A stretch of DNA of 46,452 nucleotides from an uncultured Prevotellaceae bacterium (GCA_946415365.1 CAMKSE010000026.1:1-46452); one strand, 5' to 3'. Positions 16,068 to 24,633 are shown, numbered from the stretch's first letter. Numbers and translations are program-made. Notes: generated from the letters alone by a model not told the origin.

Positions 16068-17692
16068 TCTTTTATGAGTTTAGATTTGATTTTTTCTGCA
16101 TGTTCCTTAATGACGTCATTGCTTTCTGACTCTTCCAGATTCTGCAATGCCTGGTCGATATAGATTTTCGCCTCTGAGTAACGCCCCTCCATGAAGAGGA
16201 TCCAGGCGTATGTGTCGAGGTAAGTCGCATTCTTGGGTTCGGCCTTGATGGTCTTGTAGCTCATCTCCTCCGCCTGCGTCAGTCTCTCCCCCCGTTCACT
16301 GAGGTAATAGGCATAGTTGTTCAGGCAACCGAAATTATCCCCTTTCCACACCAGACACGAGTCATAGGCTGCAAAAGCTGCCTCGGCCAGTCCTTTCTGA
16401 TGGAGGATATCACCCATCACTGCGTAGAAGTCCGACACGATGGCCGGATCACTGTTATCGGTAATCACACCGATGCCGTTCTGGAAAGCCGACAGAGCGC
16501 CATCCAGACTGTCCCGTTTGTAGTAGGCGATGCCCTGATAATAATAGAAAAGCATCTCGTCGGGGGTGTACTGTCTGGCCTCCTGACAAAGGGCGATTAC
16601 TTTGTCCATATCACCTGCCTCCCAGGCATAGGCCACCAACTGCATCCTGGCAGGAGCATAGTCTGGCGAGAGTGTCACGGCTTTCTCAAGCACATGGCTG
16701 ATACTGTCTTTCGGCATCTTCTTTGCACTCATATACGATGCACAGAAAAGCGTCATATCAGCATCAGTCTGCGGTAGTTCAAGAATCTTTCCAAAGAGCG
16801 ACATCACGCGGGTACTGTCTCCCTCATCAGCTTCTGAGGCAGCGATCTCCTGTCTCAGCAGTCTGATCTTCTCCTCTGTCGTGGTGTTGCGGTTCATGAG
16901 CACTCGTTCTGTCAGGGAGTCGGCAATGGCCGTCTTTCCCTCTGCCTGATAATAAGTGCGCAACGACAACAGCACCCGGTTGTTGTCCGGATCCTCCCGG
17001 AGCACCTGGTCATACACAGCCAGACCTTTCTTCGTCTGGTCGTTCATGATCAGCGCCTCTCCATACATCGCCTGACAATTCAGGTCGTTAGGATAATGTT
17101 TGGCCAGGGCAGCCATCTCTGCCACCGCTGCTTTCTTATTGCCCAGACGGTTGTAGATCGCACTCTTAGCCACCGACAACCTCTCACTCTTCCCGTCTAT
17201 CTGCTCCAACTGCTCCAGCACACCGATGGCATTTTCATAGTCCTCCGTCTGCTGATACAACTGGAACAGCATCTCGAGCATGTCTTCCTGGCTCTTGTCC
17301 CGCTCATAGATATCCTTGATGACAGGTATGGCACTGGCATAGTCCTGCTGACTGATATAGGTATGCGCCAGTGTTTCCATAAAGGTCGTGTTGTCAGGAT
17401 CCAGCTCTGCCGCCTTTTTGATACAAGCCATCGTACGTTCCGAGTCCTTGATGGCACCATAGTACTGAGCGAGATAATAATACACCTCCGGTGCCTGCGG
17501 GTTCAGTTCCTGACAATGTCTCAGCAGATCAAACGCCGCGTCGTGATTTCCCTTCTGCCGCTGCGTCATCGCCTCCAGGAAGAAACCGTCATACTCCCGG
17601 GTGCTGACAGAATCGCAGGATTGTGCGCTGACTTGTCCTATACAAGTCACCGCCATCATCATCATTGTCAAAACAACCCTCCGAGTCATCAT
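16064..17692 (-). CDS. Periplasmic tetratricopeptide repeat protein
   Basis: A 542-aa protein with a signal peptide (about 1-23, VSAQ) followed by repeated TPR-like helical pairs over nearly its full length, for example 'PEVYYYLAQYYGAIKDSERTMACIKKAAELDPD', 'LCQAMYGEALIMNDQTKKGLAVYDQ..' type units, and a C-terminal unit 'AKIYIDQALQNLEES'. TPR proteins are scaffolds, and this one is probably periplasmic. It is the second gene of the dut operon, overlaps the DUF4292 gene (ATGA) and follows dut across a short heptad array. The partner is unknown. Confidence 0.88.
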   Translation of the reverse strand: MMTRRVVLTMMMMAVTCIGQVSAQSCDSVSTREYDGFFLEAMTQRQKGNHDAAFDLLRHCQELNPQAPEVYYYLAQYYGAIKDSERTMACIKKAAELDPDNTTFMETLAHTYISQQDYASAIPVIKDIYERDKSQEDMLEMLFQLYQQTEDYENAIGVLEQLEQIDGKSERLSVAKSAIYNRLGNKKAAVAEMAALAKHYPNDLNCQAMYGEALIMNDQTKKGLAVYDQVLREDPDNNRVLLSLRTYYQAEGKTAIADSLTERVLMNRNTTTEEKIRLLRQEIAASEADEGDSTRVMSLFGKILELPQTDADMTLFCASYMSAKKMPKDSISHVLEKAVTLSPDYAPARMQLVAYAWEAGDMDKVIALCQEARQYTPDEMLFYYYQGIAYYKRDSLDGALSAFQNGIGVITDNSDPAIVSDFYAVMGDILHQKGLAEAAFAAYDSCLVWKGDNFGCLNNYAYYLSERGERLTQAEEMSYKTIKAEPKNATYLDTYAWILFMEGRYSEAKIYIDQALQNLEESESNDVIKEHAEKIKSKLIKE

Positions 17693-17696
17693 CTGT

Positions 17697-17724
17697 AAAC
17701 TATAAACCGTAAACTATAAACTAT
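17697..17724 (-). repeat. Heptad array, 4 units, carrying the dut stop codon
   Basis: AAACTAT-AAACCGT-AAACTAT-AAACTAT on the plus strand. The TAG stop of dut (minus strand, 17723-17721) lies inside the last unit. Confidence 0.9.
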
Positions 17725-18158
17725 TTCACTCCCGTATGTCCATATCCTCCTTCACCGCGTTCCGTCTCATCGAGCACCTCAACGTCTTCAAACACGCCTT
17801 GCTCATGACGGGCGATCACCATCTGAGCGATACGCTCTCCATCGTTCACGGTAAAATCCTCCAAAGAGAGGTTGATGAGCAGCACGCCCACCTCACCACG
17901 ATAGTCTGCATCGATGGTACCAGGGGAATTCAGCACGGTGATGCCCTTCTTAAGTGCCAGTCCGCTACGCGGTCTCACCTGAGCCTCATAACCCTCCGGC
18001 AGGGCTATATGCAGGCCTGTCGGAATGAGTCTGCGCTCCATCGGCTTCAGCACCACAGGCTCCTCCAGGTTTGCCCTCAGGTCCATGCCAGCACTCTGGG
18101 TGGTGGCATACTGTGGCAGTGGCTGGTGCCCCTTGTTCACGACTTTGATTCTAAGCAT
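17721..18158 (-). CDS. dut: dUTP diphosphatase
   Basis: A 145-aa trimeric dUTPase with all five motifs: SAGMDLRA, RPRSGLALKKG, GTIDADYRGEVGVLLIN, ERIAQMVI and the C-terminal GEGGYGHTG (normally GSGGFGSTG). It hydrolyses dUTP to dUMP and keeps uracil out of DNA. It heads the operon with TPR, DUF4292 and EnvC-like genes and is divergent from dgt, another dNTP-cleaving enzyme, with both promoters in the 179-bp gap. Confidence 0.96.
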   Translation of the reverse strand: MLRIKVVNKGHQPLPQYATTQSAGMDLRANLEEPVVLKPMERRLIPTGLHIALPEGYEAQVRPRSGLALKKGITVLNSPGTIDADYRGEVGVLLINLSLEDFTVNDGERIAQMVIARHEQGVFEDVEVLDETERGEGGYGHTGVK

Positions 18159-18173
18159 ATCTCTTTAAATGTC

Positions 18174-18200
18174 AACTGTAAACCGTAAACTGTAAACTTT
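18174..18200 (-). repeat. Short heptad array in the dut leader
   Basis: AACTGT-AAACCGT-AAACTGT-AAACTTT on the plus strand, lying in the 5' untranslated region of dut between its promoter (18226-18219) and its ATG. Confidence 0.85.
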
Positions 18201-18218
18201 TAAATCCATTTCAACTTG

Positions 18219-18226
18219 CAAAGGTA
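18219..18226 (-). promoter_or_regulatory. -7 promoter box of the dut operon
   Basis: TACCTTTG on the minus strand. At the expected -33 distance the match is only TTCG. The leader of about 56 nt contains the heptad array. Confidence 0.65.
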
Positions 18227-18320
18227 ATGTTTTTGTGTCACATTTCGAAAAATATAGGCAATATTTTTTCATTTTTTCGTTAATTTCTGCGAAATATGCA
18301 GAATCTGTGCATAAAATGAT

Positions 18321-18328
18321 TATCTTTG
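18321..18328 (+). promoter_or_regulatory. -7 promoter box of dgt
   Basis: TATCTTTG, only 9 nt before the first dgt ATG, suggesting a very short or absent leader. No clear -33 element. Confidence 0.7.
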
Positions 18329-18337
18329 CAGTCAATT

Positions 18338-19678
18338 ATGATGAATTGGCAACAACTGATTTCCAACAAACGCCTGGGTCAGGAGCACCGTCACCCAGAG
18401 CGTCATGACGACCGGACAGAGTTCAAACGCGACTACGACCGTTTGATATTCTCAGCCCCCTTCCGTCGTCTTCAGAACAAGACCCAGGTCTTCCCGCTGC
18501 CCGGCAGTGTGTTTGTCCACAACCGCCTCACCCACTCCCTCGAAGTGGCCAGTGTCGGCATGTCGTTAGGCAACGACATTGTGCAGCAGCTCATCAGGCG
18601 TCATCCCGAACTCGCCAATGGTCTGTTCATGGAGATTGGTCAGATTGTAGCCTCAGCCTGTCTGGCCCACGACATGGGTAACCCGCCCTTTGGTCACAGC
18701 GGCGAGAAAGCCATCCAGTCATTCTTCACCGAGGGTACCGGCAGAAGTCTTGAGACCGAGGTGTCACCACAGTTCTGGAGCGACATCACCCACTTCGAGG
18801 GCAATGCCAACGCCTTCCGTCTGCTCACCCATCAGTTCCAGGGTCGCAGACCTGGTGGATTTGTCATGACTTATTCCACACTCGCCAGCATCGTCAAATA
18901 CCCCTTCTCCTCCACTGCCGCAGGCAAGAAAGGGAAGTTCGGCTTCTTCGACAGCGAGCGTGGCTCGTTCGTCCAGATTGCCTGGGAGCTCGGCCTTATA
19001 CGCAAGTCTGCCGAGAACGAACCCCTCCGTTATGCCCGTCATCCGCTGGTCTATCTGGTCGAGGCTGCCGATGATATCTGTTACGAGATTATGGACATCG
19101 AGGATGCCCACAAACTTAAAATAATTTCATACGAAGACACAGCCCGTCTCCTGCTCAGTTTCTTCGATGAAAACACCCGTCGTCTCATCCACCAACGTGT
19201 CATCGACGAGGGGGTCACCGACCCCAATGAGAAGGTGGTTTATCTGCGGGCCCGTGTCATCGGCCTGCTCGAGAGCGAGTGTGTCCGGGTGTTCTGCGAC
19301 CATGAGGACGAGATCCTGTCTGGCACCTTCGAGGGCAGCCTCATCAGCCATATCAGTCCGATGGCCCAGGAGGCCTACCGCCAGTGCAGCCAACTGTCTG
19401 TCGAGCGCATCTACCGCAGCAAGCCAGTCCTCGATGTTGAACTCTCTGGCTACCAGATCATCCAGACACTCATGGAACAGTTCATCGAGGCGGCAGTCCA
19501 TCCAGACCGTTTCTATTCCCGCCAACTGATCGGGCGAGTCAGCAGCCAGTACCACATCTCAGCCCCCGACCTCGAGACCCGTCTTATGGCCGTCATCGAC
19601 TACATCAGTGGCATGACCGACGTCTATGCCCTTGATGAATATCAGAAAATCAGTGGCATCTCCCTCCCCGTTGTCTGA
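18338..19678 (+). CDS. dgt: Deoxyguanosinetriphosphate triphosphohydrolase (dGTPase)
   Basis: A 446-aa HD-domain phosphohydrolase. The metal-binding residues appear as RLTHSLEV and ACLAHDMGNPPFGHSGE, with a later HPLVYLVEAADDICYEIMDIEDA block. It cleaves dGTP (or other dNTPs) to the nucleoside and triphosphate. A TTG start at 18326 falls within the promoter box, so ATG 18338 (or 18341) is used. Its stop lies 3 nt before the end of the convergent sugar transferase gene, with no visible terminator between. Confidence 0.94.
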   Translation: MMNWQQLISNKRLGQEHRHPERHDDRTEFKRDYDRLIFSAPFRRLQNKTQVFPLPGSVFVHNRLTHSLEVASVGMSLGNDIVQQLIRRHPELANGLFMEIGQIVASACLAHDMGNPPFGHSGEKAIQSFFTEGTGRSLETEVSPQFWSDITHFEGNANAFRLLTHQFQGRRPGGFVMTYSTLASIVKYPFSSTAAGKKGKFGFFDSERGSFVQIAWELGLIRKSAENEPLRYARHPLVYLVEAADDICYEIMDIEDAHKLKIISYEDTARLLLSFFDENTRRLIHQRVIDEGVTDPNEKVVYLRARVIGLLESECVRVFCDHEDEILSGTFEGSLISHISPMAQEAYRQCSQLSVERIYRSKPVLDVELSGYQIIQTLMEQFIEAAVHPDRFYSRQLIGRVSSQYHISAPDLETRLMAVIDYISGMTDVYALDEYQKISGISLPVV

Positions 19679-19681
19679 TTT

Positions 19682-21085
19682 TTAATAAGCTTTTTTGTCG
19701 TGCACGAAGAACGTCTTCATCGTCATCCAGACGATACGGATGTCGAGCCATATCGACCAGTGCTCCATGTACCAGATGTCACGTTTCACACGTTCCTCCA
19801 TCTCCCAGAGTTCCTTCGTCTCACCACGGAACCCCATCACCTGCGCCCAGCCCGTCACACCCGGCTTCACGAAGTGACGCACCATATACTTGTCTATCAG
19901 CTGTGAGTACTGCGCTGTATGGGCCAGCATATGGGGCCTCGGCCCTACGACCGACATATCCCCCTTCAGGATATTAAAGATCTGCGGCACCTCGTCGAGG
20001 TTGGTCTTCCGCATAAAATTACCAAACGGATACTTCCTGGGATCGTCCTTCGTCGCCTGCACCTTGTCCGAATCCTTATTCACGTGCATCGACCGGAACT
20101 TATAAAGGTAAAAATCCTTACCGTCCAGACCCGTCCGCTTCTGCTTGAAGAAGATCGGTCCAGGGCTCTGTATCTTGATCAGAATCCACACGATCGGGAA
20201 CACCAGCAGTGTCGGAATCAGGAACACCAGCACCAGCAGCAGGTCGAAAGCCCGTTTCTCAGCCCTGTTCACAGAATTCTGCAGCGGATTCTCATAGGTC
20301 GTGTACACCTCCAGATCGTCCATCTGCTCACGTTTCAGGTTCAGCCCCAACGACTCCGCTGATATCGGCACATAGTAGAACCTCACCATCCGATGATCAC
20401 ATAGGTTCGACACCTTCTTCACCAGGGTCTTCTCCTTTCTCGACACACACAGGTACAGCTCGTCGCCCAGCTCCAGACTCTCCGGATCCTCCAGTCTCCT
20501 GACAAAATCCTCCATCGATCCGAGCCGTTTCTGTCCATCGTCCTTGACCAGTCCCTCGTCACCGTAATAGCCCAGAATCCTATAACCCAGTGTCAGGTCC
20601 GTCCGCAGCTTCTCATACACGGTCAGGAGCCCCTCGTCAGAGCCCACCAGTGTCACGCTCCTGGTATTACGTCCGGACTCCCGGTACATTTTGACAAACC
20701 ACCGTTCTCCCAGTCGCTTCAGGGTCAGTAGCACGATGAACACACCGCCCACCTCCAACAGGGGCGTTGCCACATGGAACTTATACGGCAGCACCTTCAG
20801 TAAGAAATAGGCCACCACCACCTGCGTCACCACCAGACCCACGATCCGCTGCAGGATATCCCCCGCCCCTACCAGCCTGAAGTGGATGATAGTCGAGAAG
20901 CGCAGCTGTGCAATCATCAGCGAGATGTTACTCGCGAGGATGAAGATCTCAAGCCGTCCACTTCCCCACGTCGACACCCGCCAGTGCCAGTATGAGAAAG
21001 CCACGATCACGGCGTTCAGCACGAAGAAATCACCGAGTATCGCTATCCATTTAATGATTCTATTGGACTGATTATTATTCTTCAC
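19682..21085 (-). CDS. Undecaprenyl-phosphate sugar phosphotransferase (WcaJ/PHPT type)
   Basis: A 467-aa membrane enzyme that starts surface-polysaccharide synthesis by moving a hexose-1-phosphate onto undecaprenyl phosphate. It has four N-terminal TM helices (about 10-125), a Rossmann-like middle domain (VTLVGSDEGLL...), a fifth TM helix (about 280-300) and the catalytic bacterial sugar transferase domain (KFRSMHVNKDSD, DEVPQIFNILKGDMSVVGPRPH, FVKPGVTGWAQVMGFRGET). The start is GTG at 21085. A 6-codon upstream ORF (21102-21082) ends in a GTGA overlap with it. Confidence 0.93.
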   Translation of the reverse strand: MKNNNQSNRIIKWIAILGDFFVLNAVIVAFSYWHWRVSTWGSGRLEIFILASNISLMIAQLRFSTIIHFRLVGAGDILQRIVGLVVTQVVVAYFLLKVLPYKFHVATPLLEVGGVFIVLLTLKRLGERWFVKMYRESGRNTRSVTLVGSDEGLLTVYEKLRTDLTLGYRILGYYGDEGLVKDDGQKRLGSMEDFVRRLEDPESLELGDELYLCVSRKEKTLVKKVSNLCDHRMVRFYYVPISAESLGLNLKREQMDDLEVYTTYENPLQNSVNRAEKRAFDLLLVLVFLIPTLLVFPIVWILIKIQSPGPIFFKQKRTGLDGKDFYLYKFRSMHVNKDSDKVQATKDDPRKYPFGNFMRKTNLDEVPQIFNILKGDMSVVGPRPHMLAHTAQYSQLIDKYMVRHFVKPGVTGWAQVMGFRGETKELWEMEERVKRDIWYMEHWSIWLDIRIVWMTMKTFFVHDKKAY

Positions 21086-21132
21086 AATTCTTGTCTATCC
21101 ATTCTCCAGTGAAATATCCTCAATTAGGACTG

Positions 21133-21164
21133 CAAAGATACGATTAAACGAGCAGAAGACCAAA
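21133..21164 (-). promoter_or_regulatory. Promoter of the sugar phosphotransferase gene
   Basis: On the minus strand, TTTG (21164-21161), a 20-bp spacer and TATCTTTG (21140-21133). Predicted start near 21129, giving a leader of about 44 nt that contains a 6-codon ORF. Confidence 0.78.
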
Positions 21165-21337
21165 AGAAAATTCATTTTTATTGCATTTTTCATCTTTTAA
21201 TGTCCAGTCCGCCGCCCCTCTGAAAAAGGCAGAATATCTTACAAAGATAATAAATATATTCGATATAACACGCTGTTTTACAATGTTTAATATAAATAGG
21301 ATACTTTTCCGCTTTTATTACAAATATTGTTAAAATA
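21141..21337. other. AT-rich gene-free stretch
   Basis: Between the sugar transferase promoter and the small RNA promoter. It is very AT-rich, with no ORF and no repeat beyond local A/T runs. Confidence 0.5.
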
Positions 21338-21369
21338 TTTGCAAGTTAAATTATTTCTTCTTATCTTTG
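21338..21369 (+). promoter_or_regulatory. Promoter of the candidate small RNA
   Basis: TTTG (21338-21341), a 20-bp spacer and TATCTTTG (21362-21369), a full match to the Bacteroidetes consensus with no protein gene downstream on that strand. Confidence 0.8.
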
Positions 21370-21372
21370 CAC

Positions 21373-21481
21373 CGTGAAAGGATAAAAGATTTCGCTATGA
21401 GAAACAGTTAGCCTTTATCTATTACTATCCTTATTGTTAACTTTGAAAAAAGAGGGGCCCCTGTGAAGGTCCCCCTTTTTT
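21373..21481 (+). ncRNA. Candidate small RNA, about 109 nt
   Basis: A consensus promoter is followed after about 108 nt by a strong intrinsic terminator, with no protein-coding gene between. The only ORF is ATG-AGA-AAC-AGT-TAG (21397-21411). The transcript points toward the 3' end of the minus-strand epimerase gene but should stop about 100 bp short of it. It could be a regulatory RNA, or possibly a member of a known Bacteroidales RNA family. No family was identified by eye. Confidence 0.65.
21446..21481 (+). terminator. Intrinsic terminator of the candidate small RNA
   Basis: A GC-rich stem (GAGGGGCC with GGTCCCCC, one mismatch and one G-U) with an 8-nt loop, flanked by A6 and T6, is the strongest terminator-like structure seen in the window. 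The A-run also makes it terminator-like in the opposite direction, toward the sugar transferase. Confidence 0.88.
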
Positions 21482-21583
21482 CATTCCACTGGACCCCCTT
21501 ATGGTCCCTTACACCCGTTTAGACGTCCAGAAATGATTAGATAGCTACAATACCAATCGGTGTTCGCCTTATCGCCTTAAGCC
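21482..21583. other. Short gap with a second small hairpin
   Basis: A small hairpin, GGACC / GGTCC with a 7-nt loop (21491-21507), follows the terminator. No gene is seen before the epimerase stop. Confidence 0.45.
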
Positions 21584-22654
21584 TTAGTCCTTTGACAGAT
21601 AATAATGGGCATACCACTCTGCAAACTTCCTTAATCCCTCTCTCAGCGTAATCTTCGGTGTAAACCCGAAATCACGCTCCAGCGCACTAGTATCCGCATA
21701 CGTTGTGGGTACATCACCCGGCTGCATAGGTACCAGTTCCTTATGCACATCAAAGTCATAGTCTGCGGGCAGAACCCCTGCACGAAGCAACTCCTCCTGT
21801 AGAATGTTCACAAAGTCCAGCAGATTCTCCGGCTGACCACCACCAATGTTATATACGGCATACGGAGGTACAGGCAGTCCATCCTCACCCATTTTCTTCT
21901 CCGGTGCCCCTTGCATCACACGAATAATACCCTCTACGATGTCATCTACATACGTAAAGTCCCTGCGGCAATGGCCATAATTATAAATCTGAATGGTCTT
22001 GCCAGCCAACAACTTATTCGTAAAACCGAAGTACGCCATATCAGGTCTACCAGCAGGCCCATATACCGTAAAAAACCGCAAACCCGTGCTCGGGATATTA
22101 TACAACTTCGAATAACAATGGGCAAACAACTCATTACTTTTCTTCGTCGCAGCATACAAACTCACGGGATTATCCACCCTGTCATCTGTACTGAACGGGA
22201 CTTTCTTATTTCCCCCATATACACTGCTCGACGACGCATAAACCAAATGCCCCACTGGATTGTGCCGACAAGCCTCCAAAATGTTATAGAATCCCATCAT
22301 GTTACTCATGATATACGCATCGGGATTCTCTATCGAATACCTCACTCCCGCCTGCGCCGCAAGGTTTACAACAACATCAAACTGGTACTTCTCAAACAAT
22401 CCATCAATCAACACCTTATCTGCGATATCCCCTTTCACAAACACCCATATATTCGTGCCATTTGTACTATTTGTGTTCAGTTCTTCTAATCGGTATTCTT
22501 TCAGGCTCACGTCATAGTAGTTATTCATATTATCGATTCCCAAAATGGTCGCGCCTTTTACGTCTTTAAACAATCTCTTCACCAGATTACTTCCAATGAA
22601 TCCTGCTGCTCCTGTCACCAAAATTGTCTTTTTATTCAAATCTATCTTCTGCAT
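21584..22654 (-). CDS. NAD-dependent sugar-nucleotide epimerase (probable UDP-glucuronate 4-epimerase)
   Basis: A 356-aa short-chain dehydrogenase-type epimerase with the NAD motif VTGAAGFIGSNLV, SSSSVYGG, the catalytic YAATK (YxxxK) and RFFTVYGPAGRPDMA. The last pattern is typical of UDP-GlcA 4-epimerases, which interconvert UDP-glucuronate and UDP-galacturonate. A low-complexity loop NTNSTNGTN (about residues 60-68) is encoded by three 9-nt repeats at 22451-22477. It is the last gene of a probable operon with a nucleotidyltransferase and a GHMP kinase. The segment looks AT-richer than the neighbouring housekeeping genes. Confidence 0.86.
   Translation of the reverse strand: MQKIDLNKKTILVTGAAGFIGSNLVKRLFKDVKGATILGIDNMNNYYDVSLKEYRLEELNTNSTNGTNIWVFVKGDIADKVLIDGLFEKYQFDVVVNLAAQAGVRYSIENPDAYIMSNMMGFYNILEACRHNPVGHLVYASSSSVYGGNKKVPFSTDDRVDNPVSLYAATKKSNELFAHCYSKLYNIPSTGLRFFTVYGPAGRPDMAYFGFTNKLLAGKTIQIYNYGHCRRDFTYVDDIVEGIIRVMQGAPEKKMGEDGLPVPPYAVYNIGGGQPENLLDFVNILQEELLRAGVLPADYDFDVHKELVPMQPGDVPTTYADTSALERDFGFTPKITLREGLRKFAEWYAHYYLSKD
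22451..22477 (-). repeat. In-frame 9-nt repeat (3 units) in the epimerase gene
   Basis: ATTCGTGCC-ATTTGTACT-ATTTGTGTT on the plus strand. On the coding strand the units encode alternating Asn-Thr/Ser residues and keep the frame. Confidence 0.8.
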
Positions 22655-22693
22655 AGTGTTCTTATGTTTTTCTGTCTAAAAATGTTCATATGT

Positions 22694-23428
22694 CTATTTC
22701 CCATATTTCTCCACTGCCTCGTAATATGTATCAAGGCTACCAATATCAAATCTTCCTGCACTCATAGGCCAAGCATGCATCACAGTATGTTCTACCATAT
22801 AGTGCGCCAAATTACCCGGTGCATCCTTCCCACACCCATTCTCCACAGATTGTCTTACGAGTTCCAAATCTTTCTTCAGATAGATGTAGAACGGCGGTAC
22901 AGCCCAATGGCTCTTGGGTACCTGCGGTTTCTCCTCCATCCTCAGCACCCTGTTATGACTATCAAGTTCCACAACACCCGTGCGCTGTAGTTTCTCTATC
23001 GACGGCTGTTCATGACACATGATGCAACTGGTATTCTTCTCCTTCGCAAAGTCCACAAACTCCCGAAAGCTAAAAAAAAGCAGATTATCCGCTGCAACGA
23101 CTAACAAGTCATCATCTATAGAGAGTTTATCCATTGCAAACAGCATATCACACACTGCCCCTAACCGCGTTTCATTCGTCTCTGTGCCGTCATCCACAAT
23201 GGTAATAGGCTTGCTATAATGCATATCCTTTTTCCATTCCTCGAAAATTCCTGCGAATTTATGATTAGTAATAATAATGTGTCCATCCACATCATCTATT
23301 TTATCTATATCATCCAGCATACGCCCAAGAATGGTGCTATTACCTATCTTAAGCAATGGCTTAGGATAGTTCTTCGTCAACTCCCCTAACCTCGTCGCAT
23401 ACCCCGCTGCAATTACTATATTCTTCAT
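22694..23428 (-). CDS. Sugar-1-phosphate nucleotidyltransferase
   Basis: A 244-aa NTP_transferase-fold enzyme. The N-terminal motif IVIAAGYATRLGELTKNYPKPLLKIGNSTIL contains the NTP-binding Gly/Arg and the Lys of PKPLL. Further sites are VVAADNLLF (metal Asp), MEEKPQVPKS and RFDIGSLDTYYEA. It should join a sugar 1-phosphate to a nucleotide. Its ATG overlaps the stop of the GHMP kinase by 4 nt, so the two are translationally coupled, and the kinase product is the likely substrate. With the downstream epimerase the likely product is UDP-uronate, but the base and sugar are not proven by sequence. Confidence 0.87.
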   Translation of the reverse strand: MKNIVIAAGYATRLGELTKNYPKPLLKIGNSTILGRMLDDIDKIDDVDGHIIITNHKFAGIFEEWKKDMHYSKPITIVDDGTETNETRLGAVCDMLFAMDKLSIDDDLLVVAADNLLFFSFREFVDFAKEKNTSCIMCHEQPSIEKLQRTGVVELDSHNRVLRMEEKPQVPKSHWAVPPFYIYLKKDLELVRQSVENGCGKDAPGNLAHYMVEHTVMHAWPMSAGRFDIGSLDTYYEAVEKYGK

Positions 23429-24600
23429 ACGAACCTTGCTCCATCATCACTTTTACAGAAAAACACCTTAAAACTGTTCTTATACTGCGGGAACCGCTCA
23501 AGGTATTTCTCTGTGATTTCCTTTTCAATTGTTTCTTTCTTAACAGGGTCAACCAAAGCTATGCAAGCTCCTTTGAACCCAGCGCCACTAAAGCGGCCGC
23601 CATATACACCATCCGTTGTAAGCATGGCCTCATAGATAGCAATCAGTTCCGGGCTACCACATTCATAGTTATGAATCGAACTCTCACAACTAGCTTTCGA
23701 AAGACTACCCAGCCACTCCAAGTTACCAGTCTCCCAAGCCGTGATACCTTCACGAACACGTTTATGTTCCGTATAGAAATGTTCTGCTCTGCGTGCAAAC
23801 CTCGGCGGCATTTCATCTCTATGTCTCCGATACATCGTTTCCGGCACATCCCTCAGGAATGTTTTATCATGCGTCTTCAGCGGCACATTCTCATACGCCT
23901 GCACAATCCATGCTGCAGTCTTGCACTCTGTCACTCGTAAATTATAATCCGATGACATCAAACTACGCGTCAGTCCGCTAAAAAATATCCCTAGCTCAAA
24001 CTCTGGCATATTCTCTGCCTTAGGAATTAGGCGATATTCATTGCTCTCACAATCAAGCATCAGCAGGTGATCTTTCTTGCCCAGTGCTATACAAGCCTGA
24101 TCCAGCAAACCATTATTCAGCCCAATATATTCCCGTTCCGCCTCGCTGGCTATCTTCATCACCTCAAACGGAGCAAGTGTTATGTTATTCGCCTTAGCAA
24201 ACGCCATCACATAAGCAATAAGTACTGCAGCACTAGAAGACAGTCCTCCTACAGGCAGCGAACCTTTAATGGTTCCCGTGATTCCCGTCTGGAGTTTGAA
24301 CCGCTTCTGCAGTGCGAACTTTGCCCCTCGGGCATAGTCACCCCAGTTTCCCTGTTTCACCAACGTCGGCGCCGCAATATCAAATTCCACATGCCCAGCG
24401 AATGTCTCACTGTCCAAACTTACCAGACTCTCCGTACTCTTATCTGTGATATTCGAGCAATCCGCGTTCGACAAATCAAACCACAAGTCCACGCCCTTAT
24501 CTATAGCAAAACCTGTTACCAAACCTCTTTGGTGGTCAACATGAGCACCAAGTGGACATACCCTATATGGGGAATAAACGTGATACTTATACTTTTTCAT
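23425..24600 (-). CDS. GHMP-family sugar 1-kinase, galacturonokinase-like
   Basis: A 391-aa GHMP kinase with the galactokinase-family layout. The N-terminal sugar-binding segment is SPYRVCPLGAHVDHQRG (10-26), motif 2 is PVGGLSSSAAV (116-126), and the C-terminal motif 3 is GGRFSGAGFKGACIAL. The N-terminal segment differs from the galactokinase form (GRVNLIGEHTDYNGG) and resembles galacturonokinases as I recall them from plants. It probably makes GalA-1-P or GlcA-1-P. It lies 33 nt downstream of cobB with no separate promoter seen, and overlaps the nucleotidyltransferase gene. Confidence 0.8.
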   Translation of the reverse strand: MKKYKYHVYSPYRVCPLGAHVDHQRGLVTGFAIDKGVDLWFDLSNADCSNITDKSTESLVSLDSETFAGHVEFDIAAPTLVKQGNWGDYARGAKFALQKRFKLQTGITGTIKGSLPVGGLSSSAAVLIAYVMAFAKANNITLAPFEVMKIASEAEREYIGLNNGLLDQACIALGKKDHLLMLDCESNEYRLIPKAENMPEFELGIFFSGLTRSLMSSDYNLRVTECKTAAWIVQAYENVPLKTHDKTFLRDVPETMYRRHRDEMPPRFARRAEHFYTEHKRVREGITAWETGNLEWLGSLSKASCESSIHNYECGSPELIAIYEAMLTTDGVYGGRFSGAGFKGACIALVDPVKKETIEKEITEKYLERFPQYKNSFKVFFCKSDDGARFV

Positions 24601-24633
24601 TCTATTTCAGATTCGTCATTATGATTACTCCGA

